Below are positions 58,543-64,000 of a stretch of 64,000 bases of DNA, in pieces; position 1 is the stretch's first letter; each line of letters opens with the position of its first letter. The DNA comes from a bacterium UBP2_UBA5202 (GTDB lineage Bacteria; Edwardsbacteria; AC1; EtOH8), in assembly GCA_002412795.1 (NCBI GenBank), contig DHVS01000028.1, positions 29,134 through 93,133 on the forward strand. The letters are read 5' to 3'. The translations under genes were made by a program, and so were the position numbers. The notes under the pieces are model-generated. The model searched no databases and was not told where the DNA came from. It saw nothing but the letters and a program-made list of their open reading frames with translations.

Positions 58543-59070
58543 TTAGTTGATTTGCAAATCCTGGCTCTCCCGTTTCAGCGGCAGGGAAAAATCTATGGAT
58601 TTTCCCTTGTCCACCTCCTGCCGGAAAACTATGCTGGTGTCTTTGATGGCCACCACCCGGCCGCCGATCAGCTGGTCACCTTCCTGCACCACATATCCCA
58701 CCCCCTGATTGTCGTGGACCAGGGCCAAACGCCCGTTGGGTCCTTCTATGACGCCGGTCAGGGAAATGTTGGAAATATCCAGCGTCCCAATGCTGTTCTC
58801 GCCGCTGCCTTCGCCCCGCTTTTGAATGACCGATTTAAACGGGTCCCGGCTGCCTTTCAACGAGTATTCATAGGTTTCGCTCTTTAAAAGGGTGTCTCCA
58901 GCCGGCGGCAAATTGGCCGAAGCCACCGGCGTCCTTTGAATTGGAGCCGGAGTTGCCTGGCTGGCTGTCTTATTACCGGGTTGGCAGCCGCAGGCCAAGG
59001 CCAGGGCTGTCGCTAACGCCAGTAAATTAAGACTAGCTGGACCTCCTGGGTTTACCTGTATCTTTAGCAT
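58543..59070 (-). CDS. pilP: Type IV pilus assembly lipoprotein PilP
   Basis: 175 aa. The N-terminus carries a signal with ALALACGC, so Cys27 or Cys29 is probably lipidated. The C-terminal beta domain (SLTGVIEGPNGRLALVHDNQ, VVQEGDQLIGGRVVAIKDTS) is the PilP HR domain that binds PilQ. It overlaps pilO by 38 bases and leads into pilQ after 35 bases. Known role: it links the inner-membrane PilMNO complex to the secretin. Confidence 0.9.
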   Translation of the reverse strand: MLKIQVNPGGPASLNLLALATALALACGCQPGNKTASQATPAPIQRTPVASANLPPAGDTLLKSETYEYSLKGSRDPFKSVIQKRGEGSGENSIGTLDISNISLTGVIEGPNGRLALVHDNQGVGYVVQEGDQLIGGRVVAIKDTSIVFRQEVDKGKSIDFSLPLKRESQDLQIN

Positions 59071-59653
59071 CTGATTTTACGCCTCCTGCTTTATTAAATA
59101 CAAAAGCTTTTACCACAAAATCTGCTTTTACTGTTTTGTTTTTGTCATCTTTATCTTTAAGAGTGGTCACCTTGAGCTTGGCTGGAACGATTATTCTGTT
59201 TAACACTCCCAGATTGGCCATAAAATCACCCAACTGGCTGTATGAGCCGGTGACGCTGACATCCACCGGCAACACCGAAGACAATTTTGCATTCGGAGCA
59301 GCCGATAAGACACCTGGTTTAAAGGTGGTAAAACGGATTCCGGTCTTTATGCCGGCCTGGGTGATCTGACGGAGCAGGCTGGGAATGTCCTTTTCGTCAG
59401 GCAAAAGCTTCTCGGCCTGGCGGAGTTTTTTGCTCATGTTCTTCAATTCCATATTGAACTTGGTGGATTCGCTGACAGCGGCATCTAAAAGCCTGATCTC
59501 GGACTCCAGCCCGTCCAGCTTAACTTTGCGCTGGCTCAACTTCTCCCCTGACGGTTTGAACGACAAAAAGTAGAACAGTGAGGCCAGTACCAGGCTAAGC
59601 GCCACCAAGCCGATGGTGATCTGGGTTTTTATGTCTTTGATATCGATGTTCAT
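59033..59653 (-). CDS. pilO: Type IV pilus inner-membrane protein PilO
   Basis: 206 aa. One membrane helix (IGLVALSLVLASLFYFLSF), a coiled coil (about 40-90, LSQRKVKLDGLESEIRLLDA, NMSKKLRQAEKLLPDEKDIP) and a ferredoxin-like periplasmic domain (ITQAGIKTGIRFTTF, PVDVSVTGSYSQLGDFMANL). It pairs with PilN. Overlaps pilN by 4 and pilP by 38 bases. Confidence 0.92.
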   Translation of the reverse strand: MNIDIKDIKTQITIGLVALSLVLASLFYFLSFKPSGEKLSQRKVKLDGLESEIRLLDAAVSESTKFNMELKNMSKKLRQAEKLLPDEKDIPSLLRQITQAGIKTGIRFTTFKPGVLSAAPNAKLSSVLPVDVSVTGSYSQLGDFMANLGVLNRIIVPAKLKVTTLKDKDDKNKTVKADFVVKAFVFNKAGGVKSDAKDTGKPRRSS

Positions 59654-60546
59654 TTATTCCCCTTTCCTCCGCCTATTAATAGCGGCATCGGGTTGGACCA
59701 GTCGGAGCCGGCTGAAATATAACTATTATAAGCCTGCACCCGCCAGAAATATTTTTTGCCCTCTTCCAGCCCTGCGTTGACCGTGAAACTGGTGGTGTCG
59801 CCCAACTGCTGATTTACTATCAGATTGTTGAACGAATCGCTGGCCGAGACGTGAATGTTGTAATTGGTGGCCGGGCTGACCCGGCTCCAGTTTAAAGTCG
59901 GTTTGTCCGGACGCTGGGAATCCCGGAATTCGGCGGATGAAGGCGATGGTTTGGTGACTTCCGGGTTATAGTTCCCGTTTAAGGCAAATTTAACCATCTC
60001 CCGGCCTTCGATCTCCATTTTGGAGGTCTGGGTCAGTTCAATTCCGCTGAAGCAGCGGGATGATTTCAGATTATCCATCAGTTCCACCACTATCAGATTG
60101 GAGAAAGTGGAACCCTCTAAGACAACCTTGCCGGCATCTTCGGAAAGCAGGGTCAGCCAGAGATAATCGGGCAGGCAGCGATTGACAACTTCCAACAGCC
60201 GGGCCTCATAGAACCGCCCCTGGTTGATGAGGTTGACCTCGTTCAACTTGGCCTCAACCTCATCCTTGGTCCTTTTCAATTCCTGGACCTTGGTGTTGAG
60301 TATCCTTAAACTGTCTATCTTCAGACTGTCTGTTTTGATCTTTTTGTTGGTGATTTTGAAATCAGCCTGCTGCCAGGTGTAGGCCACGATTGAAGCCACT
60401 ATTACCACTATAAAGAGCAGCGCGGCCGCCACCATCCCCACGTTGAACGGCAGCCGGGGCAGGGCGAACTTGAAACCGCCGCCCGAGGAACGGGGAGCAG
60501 CCACCTTGGCGATCTTCTGGTCGTGGATCAGATTAATCTGTATCAT
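59650..60546 (-). CDS. pilN: Type IV pilus protein PilN with C-terminal fibronectin type III domain
   Basis: 298 aa, about 100 longer than usual. The N-terminus starts MIQINLIHDQKI, matching the IN(L)L motif that docks PilM. One membrane helix (VGMVAAALLFIVVIVASIVAY) and a coiled-coil plus ferredoxin-like domain (IDSLRILNTKVQELKRTKDE, LLSEDAGKVVLEGSTFSNLI) follow, to about residue 195. Residues about 205-290 are an FN3 domain: RPDKPTLNWSRVSPATNYNI, TTSFTVNAGLEEGKKYFWRV, QAYNSYISAGSDWSNP. FN3 would lie in the periplasm. The fusion is continuous in frame and is the oddest feature of the operon. Confidence 0.9.
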   Translation of the reverse strand: MIQINLIHDQKIAKVAAPRSSGGGFKFALPRLPFNVGMVAAALLFIVVIVASIVAYTWQQADFKITNKKIKTDSLKIDSLRILNTKVQELKRTKDEVEAKLNEVNLINQGRFYEARLLEVVNRCLPDYLWLTLLSEDAGKVVLEGSTFSNLIVVELMDNLKSSRCFSGIELTQTSKMEIEGREMVKFALNGNYNPEVTKPSPSSAEFRDSQRPDKPTLNWSRVSPATNYNIHVSASDSFNNLIVNQQLGDTTSFTVNAGLEEGKKYFWRVQAYNSYISAGSDWSNPMPLLIGGGKGNK

Positions 60547-61596
60547 TTACTTTACCTCCCTTAAACCCAAGCCCACCGCCAAAGTCAACATGGGGGCTAT
60601 CCGTTCGGCCCCGGTGGCCCCGAACAGGTTGGGGTCGTATGATATTTTCTGCAGAGGGTTGACGATCTCCACCGGTATCCCGAACTTCTCCTTTAGATTG
60701 TCCTGAAGCGAGGGAATCAACGCCCCGCCCCCGGAAAGGAAGATCCTGCTCATTTTGTCGCTGCCGCCGGACATGGCCAGAAAGGAAAGGGTTCGCTCGA
60801 TCGACCCGGCAAAGTCAGAGGCAAAGCTGGCAAAGACCTCGTTGGCCGATTCCTGGCTGACATCGGCCACGTTCTCGCCCTTGGTCAGCTCGGAGGCCTG
60901 ATCATAGGAAAGCCCCAGGTTCTTCTGCACCAGCTGCAGACAGGCGTTGCCGCCCATCGGCAGGTCGCGGGTAAAAAACGGTATTTTGTTCTTTATGAAG
61001 TTGATGTTGGTGCCGTCGGCGCCGATGTGCACCAGGGCCACCATCTCTTCCGCCGCGATGTCGTAATTGGCCTCGAAGGCGTTCTGGACGGCGAAAGCCC
61101 CGTAATCCATGATCACCGGATAAAGCCCGGCCCCGCTTAAAAGATCAAGCTGGGGATTGATGGTATCGTTCTTGACGGCGATCAGCAGCACTTCCATCTG
61201 ATTGTTGCCCAGGTCGGGGTTCAGTATCTGGAAGTCCAGCACCACGTCGGAGATCTCGAACGGCACGTGCTGCTCGGCCTCCCATTTGATGCGGTCCCTG
61301 GCTTCCGACTCCTTGAGTTTGTCCATGGTGATCCGCTTGACGATGACCCCGCGTCCGGAAACGGCGGCCACCACCTCGTTGCCTTTTATCTTGTGGGTCT
61401 CAAAAAGGCCCTTGATGGTGTCGATCACCAGTGTCCGGTCCATGATCTCGCCTTCCACAATGGCCTCGGGCAGGAGGGGAGCGGAACCATAGTTCGTCAG
61501 GGTAATGCCCTTGCCGGTCTTTTGGATCTCGACGAACTTTATCTGGTTGCTTCCTATGTCCAGGCCCAGGGTGGCTGCTTTTTTACCGAAGAACAT
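60547..61596 (-). CDS. pilM: Type IV pilus assembly ATPase-like protein PilM
   Basis: 349 aa, actin/FtsA-like fold in the cytoplasm. It begins with LGLDIGSNQIKFVEI; other motifs are AVSGRGVIVKRITMDKLKES, VALVHIGADGTNINFIKNKI and IFLSGGGALIPSLQDNLKEK. It anchors the PilN tail on the inner face of the membrane. It ends directly before pilN, with no gap. First pilus gene of the operon, preceded by a small HTH gene. Confidence 0.94.
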   Translation of the reverse strand: MFFGKKAATLGLDIGSNQIKFVEIQKTGKGITLTNYGSAPLLPEAIVEGEIMDRTLVIDTIKGLFETHKIKGNEVVAAVSGRGVIVKRITMDKLKESEARDRIKWEAEQHVPFEISDVVLDFQILNPDLGNNQMEVLLIAVKNDTINPQLDLLSGAGLYPVIMDYGAFAVQNAFEANYDIAAEEMVALVHIGADGTNINFIKNKIPFFTRDLPMGGNACLQLVQKNLGLSYDQASELTKGENVADVSQESANEVFASFASDFAGSIERTLSFLAMSGGSDKMSRIFLSGGGALIPSLQDNLKEKFGIPVEIVNPLQKISYDPNLFGATGAERIAPMLTLAVGLGLREVK

Positions 61597-61652
61597 TTAA
61601 CTATCCCTCTTATTTAATGTGTTCATTTAAGGAACCCATTATATTATAAAAT

Positions 61653-61838
61653 TTATTCGCCGATGAATTTTTGGATCTCGGTGCCCTTGATAAGCCAGCG
61701 TTGCCCGACCTTTTTGCCGATCAGGCCTTTTTGGCAAAGGTGCTTGCGCACGGTCTGGTCGGTGACGGCCAAAATGCGGGCGGTTTCAGTAACGGTGTAA
61801 AGCTTGGCGGAATCTATATCTTTTGGTGATACCGGCAT
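61653..61838 (-). CDS. Excisionase-family helix-turn-helix protein
   Basis: 61 aa. It matches the HTH_17/Xis type: KLYTVTETARILAVTDQTVR then HLCQKGLIGKKVGQRWLIKG, the winged-helix layout used by many small DNA-binding proteins outside phages. It is located 56 bases upstream of pilM and directly downstream of the divergent promoter, so it may regulate the pilus operon or itself. Excision function is not implied, as there is no integrase nearby. Confidence 0.75.
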   Translation of the reverse strand: MPVSPKDIDSAKLYTVTETARILAVTDQTVRKHLCQKGLIGKKVGQRWLIKGTEIQKFIGE

Positions 61839-61906
61839 ATGTCCCTCGATAAGATGAGTGAGCTATGATTAACTATATATGATTATACGTTGACGTCCTC
61901 TTTGCC

Positions 61907-61936
61907 ATTTTATTATAATTACAGGCAGTTTGTCAA
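61907..61936 (-). promoter_or_regulatory. Minus-strand promoter of the HTH-pilM operon
   Basis: TTGACA (61931-61936) and TAAAAT (61907-61912) on the minus strand, 18 bases apart. The -35 lies in the left arm of the 15-bp inverted repeat at 61931-61981. Confidence 0.5.
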
Positions 61937-61981
61937 GAGAAAAATAAAAAAAAATAAAAAAAATAAATTTTTCTCTTGACA
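61931..61981. promoter_or_regulatory. 15-bp inverted repeat overlapping two divergent -35 boxes
   Basis: TGTCAAGAGAAAAAT (61931-61945) and ATTTTTCTCTTGACA (61967-61981) are exact inverted copies around a 21-base A-rich centre. Each arm contains the -35 box of one divergent promoter. A dimeric regulator or the A-tract itself could control both directions. Confidence 0.55.
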
Positions 61982-62004
61982 GAACGGCTAACCTGCAATA
62001 CAAT
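61976..62004 (+). promoter_or_regulatory. Near-consensus plus-strand promoter of the small lipoprotein gene
   Basis: TTGACA (61976-61981), a 17-base spacer and TACAAT (61999-62004). The lipoprotein ATG is 78 bases downstream, preceded by GGGAGG. Confidence 0.75.
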
Positions 62005-62081
62005 AGTATATTGTATGGACGTTTTTAAGTAACACCCTAACTTACTGAAAATTAATAAAAAATTTTAAGGGAGGTTTAGTC

Positions 62082-62495
62082 ATGCAAAAGAAACCTTTGA
62101 TCGGTCTGACCCTGGCGGCAGCCTTAATTGCCCTGGTATTCATCGGCTGCAGCGCCATTACCCCGGATCCCGAAATTATCATTACCGATGTTACCCCTCC
62201 AGGGGGAATCGATCCGGCCAATGGTGTAACGGTTACCTTTAAAAACATGAACCACGTAGATGCCTTGTTGACCAAACGGGTGATTACTTATACCGATACC
62301 GTCAATACTGCGCCAGTATCGGAAAGCTACAACACCAGCGGATTCATCAATGCCGAAGGCATTTTAGCCTATACTTTTTTTCCCACCATCGTTCCCATGG
62401 GCGCTGGAAGGTCATATTCTGTGACCTTTTCCGGGACGGATGCCTACGGTTACGGAAAAACCTTTACCGTTTCCACCACCAAGATCTGGTACTAA
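62082..62495 (+). CDS. Small lipoprotein of unknown function
   Basis: 137 aa. A signal peptide ends in ALVFIGC (Cys23, predicted lipidation). The mature part is a single beta-sandwich-like domain: EIIITDVTPPGGIDPANGVT, VTFKNMNHVDALLTKRVITY, RSYSVTFSGTDAYGYGKTFT. Strong promoter, good ribosome site and strong terminator suggest high, independent expression. No family recognised; an Ig-like structural lipoprotein is a guess. Confidence 0.7.
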   Translation: MQKKPLIGLTLAAALIALVFIGCSAITPDPEIIITDVTPPGGIDPANGVTVTFKNMNHVDALLTKRVITYTDTVNTAPVSESYNTSGFINAEGILAYTFFPTIVPMGAGRSYSVTFSGTDAYGYGKTFTVSTTKIWY

Positions 62496-62510
62496 AATAA
62501 TTAACTGACA

Positions 62511-62546
62511 AAAGCGCCCCTTATTAGATTAAGGGGCGCTTTTTTT
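62511..62546 (+). terminator. Rho-independent terminator of the small lipoprotein gene
   Basis: A 13-bp stem AAAGCGCCCCTTA / TAAGGGGCGCTTT is followed by a T run. Confidence 0.85.
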
Positions 62547-62556
62547 AGCAACGACC

Positions 62557-62590
62557 AAGAACCCCGCCGTCAAATGACGGCGGGGTTCTT
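62557..62590 (-). terminator. Hairpin terminator downstream of groEL
   Basis: A 16-bp perfect stem AAGAACCCCGCCGTCA / TGACGGCGGGGTTCTT with a two-base spacer, 35 bases past the groEL stop. The T run is weak. Confidence 0.65.
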
Positions 62591-62624
62591 CTGTCTTCAA
62601 TATTCTGTATTCAGCCTTCCGGTA

Positions 62625-64000
62625 TTAATACATGTCTCCGCCGTAACCGCCGCCCTGGGGCATCGGCATCGGCTTCTCTTCCTTGGGCTTCTCGGCGATC
62701 ACGCACTCGGTGGTCAGCAGCAGGCCGGCGATGGAGGCCGCGTTCTGCAGGGCGATCCGGGCCACCTTGGTGGGATCTATCACTCCGGCCGCCACCAGAT
62801 CCTCCACCTTGTCGGTGTCGGCATTGTAGCCCATGCTGGGATTGGCGGCCTTCTTGATCTCGTCCACTATCACCGCGCCCTCCACTCCGGCGTTGGTGCA
62901 GATCTGGCGCAGGGGCTCTTCCAGGGCCCGGCGGATGATGGACACCCCGATCTTGGAGTCGCCCGAGCACTTGATGGCTTCCAGCGAGGCAATGGCCCGG
63001 ATGAAGGCCACTCCGCCGCCGGGGATCACTCCCTCTTCCACTGCAGCCCTGGTGGCGTGCAGGGCGTCCTCGACCCGGGCCTTCTTTTCCTTCATGGCGG
63101 TCTCGGTGGCGGCGCCGACGTTGATCACTGCCACTCCGCCGGCCAGCTTGGCCAGGCGTTCCTGCAGTTTTTCCTTGTCGTAGTCGCTCTTGGTCTCCTC
63201 CACCTGGGCCCGGATCTGGGCGATGCGGGCCTTGATGTCCTTTTCCTTGCCGGCGCCTTCGATGATGGTGGTGTTGTCCTTATCGACAGTGACCCGCTTG
63301 GCCTTGCCCAGGTCGCTCAACTGGGTGTTCTCTAATTTAAATCCGGTCTCCTCGGAGATCACCTTGCCTCCGGTCAGGATCTCGATGTCGGTCAGCATTT
63401 CCTTGCGGCGGTCGCCGAAACCGGGGGCCTTGACGGCGCAGACCTGCAGGGTGCCGCGCAGTTTGTTGACCACCAGGGTGGCCAGGGCCTCGCCGTCCAG
63501 GTCTTCGCAGATGATGACCAGGGGCTTGCCCAGCTGGGCCACTTTTTCCAGCACCGGCAGAAGTTCCTTCATGGCCGATATTTTCTTGTCGTGAATCAGG
63601 ATATAGGCGTCCTCCATCACGGATTCCATCCGCTCGGAATTGGTGACGAAGTAGGGCGAGATGTAGCCCCGGTCGAACTGCATGCCCTCGACGGTCTCCA
63701 GGGTGGTCTCCATGCCCTTGGCCTCTTCCACCGTGATCACTCCGTCCTTGCCCACCTTCTCCATGGCGTCGGCTATCAGGTCGCCGATGGTCCGGTCGTT
63801 GTTGGCGGATATGGTGGCGATGTTGGAGATCTCGGCCTTGCCCTTGGTGGGCTTGGAGATCTTCTTGATGTCGGCGATCACCGATTCCACTGCCAGGTCA
63901 ATGCCCCGCTTGAGGTCCATGGGGTTGGCCCCGGCGGTGACGTTCTTCAGGCCTTCCTTATATATGGACTGGGCCAGCACGGTGGCGGTGGTGGTGCCGT
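62625..64000 (-). CDS. groEL: Chaperonin GroEL (60 kDa), N-terminal part outside window
   Basis: At least 458 codons of the C-terminal part, open to the window edge. Typical segments are [80 protein letters not shown] and [20 protein letters not shown]. It forms the 14-mer folding chamber with GroES. The C-terminus ends in [12 protein letters not shown] rather than the common GGM repeat. groES and any CIRCE or HrcA site would be outside the window. Confidence 0.96.
   Translation of the reverse strand, partial: GTTTATVLAQSIYKEGLKNVTAGANPMDLKRGIDLAVESVIADIKKISKPTKGKAEISNIATISANNDRTIGDLIADAMEKVGKDGVITVEEAKGMETTLETVEGMQFDRGYISPYFVTNSERMESVMEDAYILIHDKKISAMKELLPVLEKVAQLGKPLVIICEDLDGEALATLVVNKLRGTLQVCAVKAPGFGDRRKEMLTDIEILTGGKVISEETGFKLENTQLSDLGKAKRVTVDKDNTTIIEGAGKEKDIKARIAQIRAQVEETKSDYDKEKLQERLAKLAGGVAVINVGAATETAMKEKKARVEDALHATRAAVEEGVIPGGGVAFIRAIASLEAIKCSGDSKIGVSIIRRALEEPLRQICTNAGVEGAVIVDEIKKAANPSMGYNADTDKVEDLVAAGVIDPTKVARIALQNAASIAGLLLTTECVIAEKPKEEKPMPMPQGGGYGGDMY

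Noticed and set aside
61653..61838. HTH protein as phage excisionase
   Set aside because: No integrase, attachment site or phage gene nearby; the fold is common in ordinary regulators.

Overview
The window is a GC-rich (roughly 55% by eye) bacterial chromosome segment with no rRNA operon, tRNA, prophage or CRISPR array that I can see. The biology points to an anaerobic, Gram-negative-type (diderm) bacterium: a ferredoxin-linked 2-oxoacid oxidoreductase, pyruvate phosphate dikinase, [NiFe]-hydrogenase maturation genes, three ADP-heptose-type (GT9) glycosyltransferases, an MsbA-like exporter, many lipoproteins and a type IV pilus secretin. TPR-rich secreted proteins and numerous small dispersed palindromic repeats suggest an uncultured candidate phylum (for example Edwardsbacteria/TA06/WOR-3-like lineages). 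That placement is inference; no marker gene was compared.

Layout. 1-1.9 kb: por operon (porC-porD-porA, cut by the window edge). 2.2-3.5 kb: TPR protein. 3.8-10.9 kb: tldD, then a co-directional run of TPR lipoprotein, pyrK, pyrD, RlpA-like lipoprotein, small AT-rich lipoprotein, pyrF and pyrE (last steps of UMP synthesis). 11-13.2 kb: a solute-binding lipoprotein fused to a TonB C-terminal domain. 13.5-17.4 kb: M19 dipeptidase and ppdK with a basic tail. 17.6-18.1 kb: RelE/RHH toxin-antitoxin pair. 18.2-22 kb: aspS (frameshifted as given), TPR protein and an unknown helical protein. 22-30.7 kb: AhpD-like protein, DUF559 nuclease flanked by direct repeats, and a long minus-strand run hypF-hypC-hypD-unknown-hypE-EIIA-vanZ-hisS. 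30.8-36.5 kb: MFS transporter, deoxyhypusine-synthase-like protein, DUF3108 protein and two GT9 enzymes.

36.7-43.8 kb is a clearly AT-rich defence island: an AbiV-like HEPN protein translationally coupled to an SMC-like ATPase with a zinc-hook CxxC, next to a type IIG restriction-modification enzyme. Beside it lies a 20-unit array of 21-bp repeats (43,850-44,269) that stays open in several reading frames. 44.4-50.4 kb holds small unknown genes, then recR-ybaB-dnaX preceded by the SRP RNA gene, then a third GT9. 50.6-56.5 kb: msbA-like exporter, DUF502 protein, CorC-like CBS protein, scpB and rpsT. 56.5-61.8 kb: the type IV pilus operon HTH-pilM-pilN-pilO-pilP-pilQ, in which PilN carries an extra fibronectin type III domain. 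The window ends with a small lipoprotein under a near-consensus divergent promoter and the 3' part of groEL.

The most interesting items are the HEPN/zinc-hook ATPase pair, the binding-protein-TonB fusion, the 21-bp repeat array, the PilN-FN3 fusion, and a palindromic repeat family found both between genes and inside the ppdK coding sequence. Everything here was read by eye from the sequence; no database search was run.
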